Notes: a model not told the origin generated them from the letters alone. Numbered from the stretch's first letter, positions 16,179 through 25,789 are shown. The stretch is 62,768 nt of DNA from Halovenus halobia (GCF_051414135.1 NZ_JBLKOA010000010.1:1-62768), one strand, 5' to 3'. Translations and numbers: made by a program.

Positions 16179-17090
16179 ATGGACGTGGTGGTCGCCGAGG
16201 GGCTGACCCGCAGATACGGCGAGACGACAGCACTCGACGGTGTCTCGCTGTCGGTTGCGGGCGGCGAGGTGTTCGGACTCGTCGGGCCCAACGGCGCAGG
16301 GAAGACGACACTCGTGCGCGCACTGACTGGCACGACCGAAGCAGAGGGCACCGTCGAACTGTTCGGCACCAACCCTCGGTCGGTCGACAAAGACCGAATC
16401 GGGCTGCTTCCCCAGGAGTTCGACCCGCCGGACCGCCTGACTGCCCGAGAACTGATCTCGTATTACCGCGGGCTGTACGACGACGGACGCCCGGTCGAAG
16501 AGCTACTCGCAGACGTCGGGATGAGCGATGACGCTGATACCTACTACGAGAATCTCTCAGGCGGTCAGAAACGCCGCACCTGCGTTGCCGCAACGCTGGT
16601 CAACGACCCCGAGTTGCTCGTGCTCGACGAGCCGACGACAGGCATCGACCCTGCTGGTCGCCGACAGCTCTGGCGGTTGCTGACCGACCTCGCCGAATCG
16701 GGGACGACAATCCTCATCACGACACACTACATGGAGGAAGCCCAGCAACTTGCCGACCGCGTTGGACTGCTCGCTGCTGGTGAACTCGTTGCACTCGATA
16801 CTCCCGACGCGCTCATCACAGAGCACGGTGGCGAGAGTCTGCTGTACATCGACGGCGAGTTCGACGAGAGCGTCGAAGCAGTTCTCGACTACGAAACCAG
16901 CCACGATGGGGACCGCCTGACTGTCCGCAACGTCCGGCCCGAGGAAATCGGGGCAATCACCGAGACACTCGACGATGCTGGTATCGCGTACGATTCGCTA
17001 ACCTGGACTGAACCTGACCTCGAAGACGTGTATCTCGAACTGACCGGACAGACTGTGACCGCAAGCGGACAGATTCTGGAGGACCGATGA
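16179..17090 (+). CDS. ABC transporter ATP-binding protein (drug/Na+ export type)
   Basis: A 303-residue ATPase with Walker A GPNGAGKTT, signature LSGGQKRR, Walker B LLVLDEPTTGIDP and a C-terminal regulatory segment of about 80 residues as in DrrA/CcmA-like ABC-2 systems. It overlaps the next gene, its ABC-2 permease, by 4 nt. Together they form a two-gene exporter; the substrate is unknown. Confidence 0.9.
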   Translation: MDVVVAEGLTRRYGETTALDGVSLSVAGGEVFGLVGPNGAGKTTLVRALTGTTEAEGTVELFGTNPRSVDKDRIGLLPQEFDPPDRLTARELISYYRGLYDDGRPVEELLADVGMSDDADTYYENLSGGQKRRTCVAATLVNDPELLVLDEPTTGIDPAGRRQLWRLLTDLAESGTTILITTHYMEEAQQLADRVGLLAAGELVALDTPDALITEHGGESLLYIDGEFDESVEAVLDYETSHDGDRLTVRNVRPEEIGAITETLDDAGIAYDSLTWTEPDLEDVYLELTGQTVTASGQILEDR

Positions 17091-17845
17091 GCCGGATTGG
17101 CAGACTGCTGGCGACGACGCGAGCGGGCTGGCACAGCTTTCTCCGTCGACGGACAGCGGTCTTTTTCACATTCTTCTTCCCGGCGATTATCGTGATAATC
17201 TTCGGGGCGCTCGTCCAGACACAGCCGACCGACGGTGGCCTGTTCACCGAGCCGCCGGGCTGGTACATTGCCGGCTATCTTGCTGTCGTCGTGCTCTTTA
17301 CGCCGCTGTCACGGGTCGGCAGTGAGGTGGCACGACACCGCTCGGGCAGCCAGTTCGAGAAACTTGCGACGACACCACTACGACGGTGGGAGTGGCTGCT
17401 GGCACAGACGCTGGTCAACACGGCTGTCATTGGGGTGGCCGCAATCCTCCTGCTCGGGCTGTTGTTCCTTGCAACCGACGCGACGCTTGTCGTTTCGTCG
17501 GCGACTGTGCTCGTCGTGCCCTTCGTCGTCGTCGGCGTTGCGCTGTTCTGTGCCATCGGCTCGATTCTCGGCAGTCTCGTCGACTCACAGGATGGCGTCA
17601 TCGCCGCGAGCAACGGCACCGCACTGCCGCTCATCTTCCTCTCGGAGGCGTTTGTTCCACAGGACTTGCTTCCGGCGTGGCTTCCGCTGGAGCTGTCGCC
17701 GCTGACGTACTTTACCCGTGGCGTCCGCGCCGTCACCTATACCAGCGGTTCATCGGAACCGGTGGTGGTGCTTCTGCTTGTCCTCACGGCTTTCGCCCTC
17801 GTCGCATTCGTCGCCGCGTCGATGCTGTTGCCCCGGACCGACTAA
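17087..17845 (+). CDS. ABC-2 type transporter permease
   Basis: A 252-residue membrane protein with six hydrophobic segments, beginning SFLRRRTAVFFTFFFPAIIVIIFGALVQTQ and containing the ABC-2 core FLSEAFVPQDLLPAWLPLELSPLTYFTRGVRAV. It pairs with the overlapping upstream ATPase. Its TAA shares 4 nt (CTAA) with the stop codon of the convergent cupin gene. Confidence 0.88.
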   Translation: MSRIGRLLATTRAGWHSFLRRRTAVFFTFFFPAIIVIIFGALVQTQPTDGGLFTEPPGWYIAGYLAVVVLFTPLSRVGSEVARHRSGSQFEKLATTPLRRWEWLLAQTLVNTAVIGVAAILLLGLLFLATDATLVVSSATVLVVPFVVVGVALFCAIGSILGSLVDSQDGVIAASNGTALPLIFLSEAFVPQDLLPAWLPLELSPLTYFTRGVRAVTYTSGSSEPVVVLLLVLTAFALVAFVAASMLLPRTD

Positions 17846-18189
17846 TCGCGGTTCAGCGGCGCACCAGCGAGGACGAGCGTTGCTCGCTGATCACCCGCAT
17901 TTTCGATCTGGCGACGCTGGGCTGCGTCGACTCTGATCGCTTCCTCTGGACCGACCGAAACCTGCTCTCCATCGAGGTGAACTGTGACCGTTCCCGACAC
18001 CACGTAGTACACCTCTTCCTGGCCGGTCGTGGACTCGTCGTGTTCCTTCCCCTTCCCGCCGGGTTCGAGTTCGAGCACCGTCAGGCCGAGTGTCTTCGCG
18101 TCGAGTTCGTCCTTGAGAAACCACATTCCACCGAACTCTCCGGGGATGACTGACTCTGCGTCGGTCTTCTTTGCGGTATCGTAGCCCAT
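17842..18189 (-). CDS. Cupin-domain protein
   Basis: A 115-residue single-domain cupin with the metal-binding motif 1 HDESTTGQEEVYYVVSGTV and motif 2 region VSVGPEEAIRVDAAQRRQI. Small cupins of this type bind a metal and either a small molecule or polysaccharide precursor; the specific role is not evident. I choose the ATG at 18189 (MGYDTAKKTD) since the 16 residues upstream are hydrophobic/aromatic and not cupin-like. Confidence 0.75.
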   Translation of the reverse strand: MGYDTAKKTDAESVIPGEFGGMWFLKDELDAKTLGLTVLELEPGGKGKEHDESTTGQEEVYYVVSGTVTVHLDGEQVSVGPEEAIRVDAAQRRQIENAGDQRATLVLAGAPLNRD

Positions 18190-18290
18190 ATGTCCCGATT
18201 TGACTCCATCGAAAAAGAACCCCCGTGATACCTGCATCGATTCAATTCCTACGTGAGTTATAAATCCCTCGAAGGAATCATGAGTGGAAA

Positions 18291-18299
18291 ATATTATAT
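18291..18299 (+). promoter_or_regulatory. TATA box of the 40-residue zinc-ribbon gene
   Basis: ATATTATAT is centred 32 nt before the ATG at 18327, giving a transcript that starts only a few bases before the start codon. Confidence 0.45.
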
Positions 18300-18326
18300 G
18301 GTGTTAGGAGTATCTTGTACAATAAT

Positions 18327-18449
18327 ATGTCAGAAACACAGGAGCGACTACGGGAGTGTGCCTCCTGTGGCCGCTTGTTCAACACACAGGTAAACCACGG
18401 CAAATGTCCCGAGTGCGGGACGAAGGTCTCACGGACGCTGTCGGAGTGA
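18327..18449 (+). CDS. 40-residue zinc-ribbon micro-protein
   Basis: The ATG at 18327 opens MSETQERLRECASCGRLF..., a 40-residue protein with two CxxC pairs (CASC and CPEC) about 17 residues apart, a classic single zinc ribbon. A well-placed TATA box supports expression. Small CPxCG proteins are numerous in haloarchaea; this one cannot be assigned a role. Confidence 0.75.
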   Translation: MSETQERLRECASCGRLFNTQVNHGKCPECGTKVSRTLSE

Positions 18450-18533
18450 GTCGTACGTACTGAGTGTTCCTCTGTCGTGTGAGCAGTCTGGTCGAATGAG
18501 TATGCCTTTCAGCACGCCAGTCCTACGTCCTGT

Positions 18534-19301
18534 GTGCAGATTGTCGGCTACGAGACGGCGGCCGCCGATGACGAGCAGCCTGCCCTGTTAGTCGCAGACG
18601 GCGGGACCGTTCGCACTGAACCGCTTGCCGCGGGGACTGAACTCTCCTACCAGCTTGGCCGCCGCCACTGTGCCGGCACGTTCGATTACGAGACAGGCGT
18701 GCACACGGCCTGTGACCGCGAGCAGGCACCGTACTGCGACCGGCACACGACGCGGTGGGCCTGTGCGCGCTGTACCGGTGACTGCGACCGCCCGCTAGAG
18801 AACTGCCGAGAGGAACACGCTATCTACCTCGCTGCGTTCGCGCCAGCAACGTTCAAAGTCGGCGTCACTCGGTCGTGGCGACTCGAAACGCGACTCTGCG
18901 AGCAGGGCGCCGACCGGGCAGCACATCTTCGAACTGTCGAGGACGGGCGCATTGCCCGCCGTATCGAGGCCGAGATTGCGACAGAGATTGGTGACCGCGT
19001 CCGCGTCGACCACAAACGAGAGGGTCTCCATCGCGCTGTCGACGCAGAGCAGTGGGAGTCACTGCTTGCGGCGTACGACCCAGTTGAAACGTTTACCTTC
19101 GACTACGGTCTGGACCTTGACGTGCAGCCGATGGCCGAACATCTCGCCGCGGGCACGGTGCAGGGTGCCCAGGGACGATTGCTCGTCCTCGAACAGGAGG
19201 GGACAATCTACGCTGTTGACCTTCGAGAGCTGGTTGGCTACGAACTGGAGCCGGGCGGCAGCGACCGCGCGCTCCAGTCGAGTTTCGCTGCCTTCGAGTA
19301 A
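18534..19301 (+). CDS. DUF2797 family protein
   Basis: A 255-residue cytoplasmic protein. The N-terminal third is rich in Cys/His (RRHCAGTF, CDRHTTRWACARCTGDCDRPLENC), likely a zinc site. The middle segment HAIYLAAFAPATFKVGVTRSWRLETRL recalls GIY-YIG-like folds. Both features match DUF2797 as I know it; function is not established. It begins with GTG at 18534 and ends one base before the convergent npdG stop. Confidence 0.8.
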   Translation: MQIVGYETAAADDEQPALLVADGGTVRTEPLAAGTELSYQLGRRHCAGTFDYETGVHTACDREQAPYCDRHTTRWACARCTGDCDRPLENCREEHAIYLAAFAPATFKVGVTRSWRLETRLCEQGADRAAHLRTVEDGRIARRIEAEIATEIGDRVRVDHKREGLHRAVDAEQWESLLAAYDPVETFTFDYGLDLDVQPMAEHLAAGTVQGAQGRLLVLEQEGTIYAVDLRELVGYELEPGGSDRALQSSFAAFE

Positions 19302-19967
19302 CTACCAGAACTTCACGCCGAGGTCGTGCATTCCGTCGTTGTTCGCCGCGAGGTTGATCAGCAGTGGTGTGAGTGACTCCACCTCGCTCGCGTTCGCCAG
19401 CGGCCCGGCGTCGAGCGCCCGGAGCGTCTCGAGTTCGGCGGTGAGTTCGACGACGGTCGCTTTGGCCTCGTCATCGTCGGCAACGACCGGCACGTCCCAG
19501 TCGAGGTCAGCATCGAGGTCTGCGAGTTTAGCTGCCGCGAGGTTGTGGAAGGCTCCGACGACCGGCACGTCGTCGGGTGCTGCCTTCACCGCAAGTGCTG
19601 TTACACTGCCCAGTCCCGGCGGGTTGTAGTGCAGGCCGTCCTCGTCTCGCTGCATCCCGACGGCTGGAGAGACAAGAACCGAGTCGTCGAGTTCGTCGGC
19701 GACAGCCTCGACAGTATCGGAGAGGTAGTACGCCGGGACGGCGGCGATCGCGATGTCGGCTGGCGCGGCTGCTGCCGGATTCTCGTGACCGGTGACCGTT
19801 GCGTCGGCGCCGCGTTCGTCGAGTTCAGTCCGGTATTCCTCAGCCGCGGATTCGGCCTTCTCGGCCTTTCGTGAGCCGATTCGAACCTCGTGGTCGGTGT
19901 CGCGTGCGATCCGCAACGCAAGTCCTTCGCCGATATCACCTGTGCCGCCTAGGAGTGCAATCTGCAT
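19302..19967 (-). CDS. npdG: F420H2:NADP+ oxidoreductase (NADPH-dependent F420 reductase)
   Basis: Transfers hydride between coenzyme F420 and NADP. The 221-residue protein opens with MQIALLGGTGDIGEGLALRIA, a Rossmann dinucleotide motif, followed by GSRKAEKAE, which reads the NADP 2'-phosphate. The C-terminal half has GLGSVTALAVKAAPDDVPVVGAFHNLAA as in family members. The ATG at 19967 is the conserved start. Its presence implies F420 use, normal for haloarchaea. Confidence 0.88.
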   Translation of the reverse strand: MQIALLGGTGDIGEGLALRIARDTDHEVRIGSRKAEKAESAAEEYRTELDERGADATVTGHENPAAAAPADIAIAAVPAYYLSDTVEAVADELDDSVLVSPAVGMQRDEDGLHYNPPGLGSVTALAVKAAPDDVPVVGAFHNLAAAKLADLDADLDWDVPVVADDDEAKATVVELTAELETLRALDAGPLANASEVESLTPLLINLAANNDGMHDLGVKFW

Positions 19968-20065
19968 ATCCAAATGGTTGGCCGAATGGCGAATAAGCGT
20001 TTGTGTTCGAATCTCGGGCGACAATATATGGGATTAAGTAGGGCCAACCCATCGCTTGAGTCAAC

Positions 20066-20254
20066 ATGGTCGATCCCACCTCTGATCTCAACGAAGACAT
20101 CTCGGCGGACGACGCCCCATCCTGCCAGACCTGCGGCGAGAAAATTCTCGACAGCACCGACCACCGAGTCATCACCTGGATCGAAGACGGCGGTGTCGAA
20201 GCCGCCCATTTCTGTAACGATGCGTGTCGGATGGAGTGGGACGGCGACGACTAA
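20066..20254 (+). CDS. DUF7576-type small zinc-finger protein
   Basis: A 62-residue protein with CQTCGEKILDSTDHRVITW and HFCNDACRMEWDGDD. The CxxC plus CxxxC pattern and final aromatic residues resemble the TRASH-like zinc finger of haloarchaeal DUF7576. It lies 98 bp before the metal P-type ATPase in the same direction, so a metal-related role is possible but not shown. Confidence 0.7.
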   Translation: MVDPTSDLNEDISADDAPSCQTCGEKILDSTDHRVITWIEDGGVEAAHFCNDACRMEWDGDD

Positions 20255-20257
20255 CTG

Positions 20258-20328
20258 TTATTAACTCAGCTTGGCTTGTTACCAATTTCTTCTATTAAAA
20301 CCGGCACATATAACAGCCAAGTTAATAA
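20258..20328 (+). promoter_or_regulatory. Imperfect inverted repeat over the metal-ATPase promoter
   Basis: The left arm (20258-20281) contains TTATTAAC, TTGGCT and GTTA in order; the right arm (20311-20328) is the reverse complement of the same three blocks without the left-arm spacers. The right arm overlaps GTTAATAAAT, the likely TATA box about 27 nt before the ATG at 20353. It resembles a metal-responsive repressor site. Confidence 0.45.
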
Positions 20329-20352
20329 ATACCGGTCTCCAAGCCTCGGATA

Positions 20353-22602
20353 ATGACCGAAAACACCGTCCAAGTCCGGTTTACCGTGCCGGAGATGGAC
20401 TGTTCGTCCTGTGCAGCCACCGTCGACGGGGCACTCAGTGACATCGACGGCGTCACGTCCGTCGACCCTGCTGCGGCGACGGGCCGTGTCACGGTATCCT
20501 ACGACCCTTCCCTGACCGACTCGGACCAACTGGCTGCGGCAATCGAAGCCGCCGGCTACGAAGTGACCGGTACCGGCGGCGACGAACTCGGCGAGCAATC
20601 TATCTGGACGAGCCCTCGGGCGGTCAAGACAGCCGTCAGCGCGGTGCTGCTGGCTGGCGGTCTGGCGGTTCTCCTCGCGGGTGTCGACAGACCACTGTTG
20701 ACTGTCCTCGGGACAGAGCACACACTCTCTGATCTCGCCTTTATCGGGGGCACAGTCGTCGGCGGCGAAATAATCCTCCGCAACGGCGCTGTCTCCGTTC
20801 GCGAGCGCTCGCTCGATATTGATTTCCTGATGAGCGCTGCAATCGTCGGGGCTGTCGCGGCGAGTCTCGGCTTTGGCGAAGGGCTGTATTTCGAGGCCGC
20901 GACACTCGCGGTGCTGTTCAACGTCGCCGAACTACTCGAGGCGTATTCGATGGACCGCGCGCGCAACTCCCTGCGCGAACTGATGGATCTGTCGCCCGAC
21001 CAGGCCCGCGTCACCCGCGACGGCGAGGAGATGCTGGTGCCCGCTGAGGATGTGGCCGTCGGCGAGCGAGTGTCTGTCCAACCCGGCGAGAAGATTCCCG
21101 TCGATGGTATCGTCCAAGAGGGTCAGAGCGCTGTCGACCAGTCGCCGGTCACCGGCGAGAGCGTCCCAGTCGAGAAAAGCAGCGGCGAGGAGGTGTATGC
21201 CGGGACGGTCACCGAGACGGGCTATCTCGAAGTCGAGACGACTGCACCCGCTGGTGAACACACGCTCGCGAAGATCATCGACCTCGTCGAAGACGCCCAG
21301 ACGAACAAGACCGAGCGCGAGCAGTTCGTCGACCGCTTCGCAGGCTACTACACGCCAGTTGTCGTCGCGCTCGCAGTGGTGGCGATGGTCGGCCCGCCAC
21401 TCGTTCTCGGGGCGTCTTGGAGCCAGTGGTTCGTTTACGGCTTGACGCTGCTCGTACTGGCCTGTCCCTGTGCTTTTGTCATTTCGACGCCAGTCTCGGT
21501 CGTCTCGGGGCTGACCAGTGCGGCGAAAAACGGCGTCCTGATCAAGGGCGGAGACCACCTCGAAGCGATGGGTGCAGTGAACGCAGTCGCTCTCGACAAG
21601 ACTGGTACGCTGACGCGGGGTGAGCTGACAGTGACCGACGTAATCGGAGTTGAGGGAACCGACGAGGACGAACTGCTGGCCTATGCCAGCGCCATCGAGG
21701 GCCGCAGTGAACACCCATTTGCGACGGCAATCAACGACCGCGCGGACGAACGCGATGTCGAACGACCGTCTGTCAGCAACTTCGAGGCCATCCTCGGCAA
21801 GGGCGTTCGTGCTGACGTCGACGGGCAGACGCACTACGCCGGCAAACCCGCGCTGTTCGAGGAGCTTGGATTTGACCTTTCGCACGTCCACGCGGCAACC
21901 GACGGCGGCGTCGCGGTTGCACCGTCGGAAATCGAGGACTGCCCACGCGACAACTGCGTGGACCTGCTCGCCGAGACGATTCCTGACCTGCAGGCGGCGG
22001 GGAAGACAGTTGCCCTCATCGGCACCGACGAACAACTGCTGGGTGTCATCGCTGTTGCCGACGAGATTCGGCCCGGTGCGGCGTCGATGGTCGAGCGCCT
22101 TCACACCCTCGGCGTCGAGCACGTGGTCATGTTGACCGGCGACAACGAGCGCACTGCCCGCGCAATTGCCGAGGAGGTCGGCGTCGACGAGTACCGCGCC
22201 GAACTCCTGCCCGAACAGAAAGCCGACGCTCTCGAAGAACTCGAAGCCGAGTACGGCGAGGTGGCGATGGTCGGCGACGGCATCAACGACGCACCGGCGC
22301 TGGCCACCGCAACCGTCGGCATCGCGATGGGTGCGGCCGGGACCGACACCGCTATCGAAACCGCAGATATCGCGCTGATGGGCGACGACATCTCGAAACT
22401 GCCGTATCTCCGTGACCTTGCTGGCCGCGCCAACGGTGTTATCCGCCAGAATATCTGGGCGAGTCTGGGGGTCAAGGCGACGCTCGTGGTGTTGGTTCCA
22501 TTCGGACTGGTGCCTATCTGGGTTGCTGTCTTGTTGGGTGACGCCGGGATGACCGTTGGCGTGACTGGTAACGCGATGCGGTTGTCGCGAATCCAGCCCT
22601 GA
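20353..22602 (+). CDS. zntA: P1B-type heavy-metal translocating ATPase (Zn/Cd/Pb type)
   Basis: A 749-residue metal-efflux ATPase. It has an N-terminal heavy-metal-associated domain (MDCSSC, Cys17-Cys20), a membrane CPC motif (Cys371-Pro-Cys373), the phosphorylation site Asp415 in DKTGT, the TGDN and GDGINDAPALA nucleotide/hinge motifs, and a last helix with LLGDAGMTVGVTGNAMRL. The Asp in this last helix points to the P1B-2 (Zn2+/Cd2+/Pb2+) group rather than copper pumps. The upstream inverted repeat suggests metal-dependent repression. Confidence 0.93.
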   Translation: MTENTVQVRFTVPEMDCSSCAATVDGALSDIDGVTSVDPAAATGRVTVSYDPSLTDSDQLAAAIEAAGYEVTGTGGDELGEQSIWTSPRAVKTAVSAVLLAGGLAVLLAGVDRPLLTVLGTEHTLSDLAFIGGTVVGGEIILRNGAVSVRERSLDIDFLMSAAIVGAVAASLGFGEGLYFEAATLAVLFNVAELLEAYSMDRARNSLRELMDLSPDQARVTRDGEEMLVPAEDVAVGERVSVQPGEKIPVDGIVQEGQSAVDQSPVTGESVPVEKSSGEEVYAGTVTETGYLEVETTAPAGEHTLAKIIDLVEDAQTNKTEREQFVDRFAGYYTPVVVALAVVAMVGPPLVLGASWSQWFVYGLTLLVLACPCAFVISTPVSVVSGLTSAAKNGVLIKGGDHLEAMGAVNAVALDKTGTLTRGELTVTDVIGVEGTDEDELLAYASAIEGRSEHPFATAINDRADERDVERPSVSNFEAILGKGVRADVDGQTHYAGKPALFEELGFDLSHVHAATDGGVAVAPSEIEDCPRDNCVDLLAETIPDLQAAGKTVALIGTDEQLLGVIAVADEIRPGAASMVERLHTLGVEHVVMLTGDNERTARAIAEEVGVDEYRAELLPEQKADALEELEAEYGEVAMVGDGINDAPALATATVGIAMGAAGTDTAIETADIALMGDDISKLPYLRDLAGRANGVIRQNIWASLGVKATLVVLVPFGLVPIWVAVLLGDAGMTVGVTGNAMRLSRIQP

Positions 22603-22654
22603 CGCCAAGCCGAAACGCCGTGTTTTAGTCTCCGCGCCCCCGAACACTGGTAAG

Positions 22655-23914
22655 ATGGCCCGCTATCATATCGAGACCTACGGGTGTACCTCCAACCGGG
22701 GTGAGAGCCGCCAGATCGAGCGCGCACTGCGCGACGGCGGCCACCACCCCGCAGAGCGAGCAGAAGAGGCAGATGTTGCGATTCTCAACACCTGTACGGT
22801 GCTCGAAAAAACGGAGCACAACATGCTCCGGCGGGCCGAGGAACTCGACGACCAGACGCCCGGCGACCTCGTCGTCACTGGCTGTATGGCCCTCGCCCAG
22901 GGCGAGCAGTTCGACGACGCCGACATTGACGCCGAGGTGTTGCACTGGGACGAGGTCCCCGAACACGTCCGTAACGGCGAGTGCCCGACGACGACGCCCG
23001 ACACCGAGCCAGTTGTCGACGGCGTCGTTGGCATTCTCCCCATCGCGCGGGGCTGCATGAGCGACTGCTCGTACTGCATCACCAAGCAGGCGACGGGCCG
23101 CATCGACTCGCCCTCTGTCGAAGAAAACGTCCGAAAAGCCCGTGCGCTCGTCCACGCGGGCGCGAAGGAGATTCGGATCACTGGCCAGGACACTGGTGTC
23201 TACGGTTGGGACCGCAATCAGGGCGAGAGTCTCCTTCCTGAACTACTCGAGCGAATCTGTACCGAAATCGACGGCGAATTCAGAGTGCGAGTCGGGATGG
23301 CCAACCCCAAAGGAATCCACGGCGTTCGCGAGCAGTTGGCCGAGGTCTTCGCCGAACAAGACAAGCTCTACAACTTCCTGCACGCGCCGGTCCAGTCTGG
23401 CAGCGACGACATCCTCCGAGATATGCGCCGCCAGCACTCCGTCTCCGAGTACGTCGAGGTTGTCGACACCTTCGACGACCAGCTCGACGAGTGGACGCTC
23501 TCGACGGATTTCATCGTCGGCTTCCCGACTGAGACCGACCACGACCACGAGCAGTCACTGGCCTTGCTCCGAGAGACGCGCCCCGAGAAGATCAACGTCA
23601 CGCGGTTCTCGAAGCGGCCGGGGACCGACGCCGCCGACATGGACGGCCTCGGCGGCCAACTCAAGAAGGACCGCTCCTCGGAGATGACCGACGTGAAGAT
23701 GGACGTCGTCAGTGAAGCGTACGAGTCGATGGTCGGCACCGAACGAGATGTCCTGTTCGTCGAGGACGGCACCGAAGACAGTCTCGTTGGCTACGACAGC
23801 GCCTACCGACAGGTTGCGGTACCCGGCGCCGAGGACCACGCCGACGTTGGCGATATCGTTACCTGTAAAATCACCGGCCAGAATACGGTCTACGCACTGG
23901 GCGAACTCTGCTAA
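22655..23914 (+). CDS. tRNA t6A37 methylthiotransferase (e-MtaB/CDKAL1 type)
   Basis: A radical SAM enzyme that inserts a methylthio group into N6-threonylcarbamoyl-adenosine 37 of tRNA. The 419 residues contain the N-terminal UPF0004 domain (YHIETYGCTSNRGESRQIERAL with conserved Cys), the radical SAM motif Cys134-x3-Cys138-x2-Cys141 (GCMSDCSYC), and a C-terminal TRAM domain near VGDIVTCKITGQ. TRAM and the overall length favour the archaeal/eukaryotic MtaB branch over MiaB. Confidence 0.88.
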   Translation: MARYHIETYGCTSNRGESRQIERALRDGGHHPAERAEEADVAILNTCTVLEKTEHNMLRRAEELDDQTPGDLVVTGCMALAQGEQFDDADIDAEVLHWDEVPEHVRNGECPTTTPDTEPVVDGVVGILPIARGCMSDCSYCITKQATGRIDSPSVEENVRKARALVHAGAKEIRITGQDTGVYGWDRNQGESLLPELLERICTEIDGEFRVRVGMANPKGIHGVREQLAEVFAEQDKLYNFLHAPVQSGSDDILRDMRRQHSVSEYVEVVDTFDDQLDEWTLSTDFIVGFPTETDHDHEQSLALLRETRPEKINVTRFSKRPGTDAADMDGLGGQLKKDRSSEMTDVKMDVVSEAYESMVGTERDVLFVEDGTEDSLVGYDSAYRQVAVPGAEDHADVGDIVTCKITGQNTVYALGELC

Positions 23915-23915
23915 G

Positions 23916-25676
23916 TTAGTCGCCCTCGCCGTCGGCGACGACCGGTGGCGTTTCTGTCGTAGTTGTTTCCGCGTCAGTGACGATTGTTGACGGGAATGAC
24001 AGTGTTGCCGTGCTTCCCTCGGAATTGGTCTCGAAGGTCACGTCACCGCCAAGCCGGGTCACGCCCCACTTCACGAGCCAGAGTCCGAGTCCGCTGCCGT
24101 GTTCGAGCGCTGTTTCCTCGCCGCGTTCGATGACCATCTGTTCGTGCTCCGGAATCCCCGGGCCGTTGTCCGTGACAGTGACCTCGAATCTCGTCTCTGT
24201 CTGGCCGGCAGTTACGTTCACTGTCGGCACGTCGCTGTCGTTGTGCTCGATCGCATTTTCGACCAGCTGTCTGAGCACTGACCGGAAGACAGACGGATTC
24301 GTCAACAGCGCCAGCGACGGGGCGTCAACACTAATCTCTGCGTTCGGATGCTCTGCCTCGACTTCGGTCACGGTCTCGAACAACTGTTCGAGCGCAACGA
24401 GTTTTCGGTCTGTCTCCGTCTCGCCCAGTGCTCGCTCGACAGTCCGGGCAGTCTCGCTCGTCTTCAGCAGGTTATCGACAGCGTCGGTCGCGACGGTGAG
24501 TCCGTGTTCGGCCTGTTCGTCGTCGACCCGTTCTTCGGCGATGCCAAGGTGGCCCTGGACGATTGTCAGTTCGTTTCGGAGGTTGTGCCGGAGGATGCGG
24601 TTGAGCACGGAGAGTCGTTCCTTGCGCTGGACGTCTTCGGTAATTTCGCTGAACAGCAGCGTGTAGCCGACGTGGTTGCCCCCAGAATCCGACAGCGGCG
24701 CGCTTTCGACGCGAAACTCTCGGCGGCGACCGTCGGACTGGAGGCTCTGGCGTTCTGTCGTCGTCTCTAGGTCCACTTCGGTTCCGATGACCGCTGAGAC
24801 TGGTTCGGTGACGACTGCGTCAGGGTCGAAGCTGAATAGCTCCGCTGCCGCCGAGTTCGTCTCGATGATTCGCCCGCTCTTGTCGAGGACGAACACGGGG
24901 CTCTGGAGGTCCTCGAAGGCCGACCGCTCGGCTGCGCGACTTGTCGCGGGCTGGAACTCGAACAATCCCTTTCCGACGAAGGCGTAGCCGTCGAGCATGA
25001 CGTGGGGAATGAGTGTGTACACGAGCACGTTCAGTTGGCCAGCAGCGCCAGCACCCAGCAGCCAGGCAAAGAGTCCGACTGTCGGCGGGCCGAAACTCAA
25101 CCCAACGGCGAGTGCCTCCCCACGGTACAGCGGTCCATAGCTCCAGACCGTATCGAACAACAACAGCGCCGCCACTCCGGCGATAGTTGTCCCGCCGAGG
25201 AGTGTCACGTAAAACAGCGGGCCAAACGAATACGAGACAGTCGCCACGCCGTAGACTGAATCAATTGCGAACTCCGTCCAGTACAGCTCTCGGGTCGCTG
25301 GAATCGGCAACAGCACTGTTGCCGTGAGGGGGACTACAAACAGCAAGCGAAAGCCCCACGAACGAACGAGTTTCGAGCGGCCGGTATATTCGAGCGCAAA
25401 GGCAAGAAACGGGACGCCGAGCCAGTGTAGCCCGACAACAGCGATGATTTCGAGCCACTCGCGCACGAGGGGGTCGAAGACGGTCAACCCGACGGCATAG
25501 CTCAGACAAAAGATAGCCTGCCCGGTGAGTGTGAGCATGAACCACTTCGCGCCCGGTCGCGTTCGGTGCTGGAACAGGTAGCCGACGAGAGCGGTCGAGC
25601 CGCCTCCTGCCACCAGTGCTCCAATCACCGGCCACGAAAGTAGCAGACTCAACTGGACTGTCACGGTCCTATCCAC
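23916..25676 (-). CDS. Sensor histidine kinase with 7TM and PAS domains
   Basis: A 586-residue membrane kinase. About seven hydrophobic helices occupy residues 1-225, a typical haloarchaeal 7TM input domain. A PAS domain follows (SPVFVLDKSGRIIETNSAAAELF), then the phospho-acceptor helix LNRILRHNLRNELTIVQGH, and the ATPase domain with N-box LVENAIEHN, G1 VTDNGPGIPEHE and G2 GSGLGLWLVKWG. All catalytic boxes are intact. No response regulator is adjacent, so the partner is unknown. It ends 2 nt from the convergent methylthiotransferase gene. Confidence 0.9.
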   Translation of the reverse strand: MDRTVTVQLSLLLSWPVIGALVAGGGSTALVGYLFQHRTRPGAKWFMLTLTGQAIFCLSYAVGLTVFDPLVREWLEIIAVVGLHWLGVPFLAFALEYTGRSKLVRSWGFRLLFVVPLTATVLLPIPATRELYWTEFAIDSVYGVATVSYSFGPLFYVTLLGGTTIAGVAALLLFDTVWSYGPLYRGEALAVGLSFGPPTVGLFAWLLGAGAAGQLNVLVYTLIPHVMLDGYAFVGKGLFEFQPATSRAAERSAFEDLQSPVFVLDKSGRIIETNSAAAELFSFDPDAVVTEPVSAVIGTEVDLETTTERQSLQSDGRRREFRVESAPLSDSGGNHVGYTLLFSEITEDVQRKERLSVLNRILRHNLRNELTIVQGHLGIAEERVDDEQAEHGLTVATDAVDNLLKTSETARTVERALGETETDRKLVALEQLFETVTEVEAEHPNAEISVDAPSLALLTNPSVFRSVLRQLVENAIEHNDSDVPTVNVTAGQTETRFEVTVTDNGPGIPEHEQMVIERGEETALEHGSGLGLWLVKWGVTRLGGDVTFETNSEGSTATLSFPSTIVTDAETTTTETPPVVADGEGD

Positions 25677-25789
25677 CGAGTAGGCTGTCGCTATTATTAG
25701 GTTCCCGCATCGTTATTACCGCTGATAACCCCGAGACACTCGTCGTTGCTGACCGAACGTCTTACTGTCTCCGGTATCGTAGCTTCGGT

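Noticed and set aside
20932..22647. A 571-codon minus-strand frame opposite the P-type ATPase.
   Set aside because: The plus strand encodes every P-type ATPase motif; the minus frame is a shadow.
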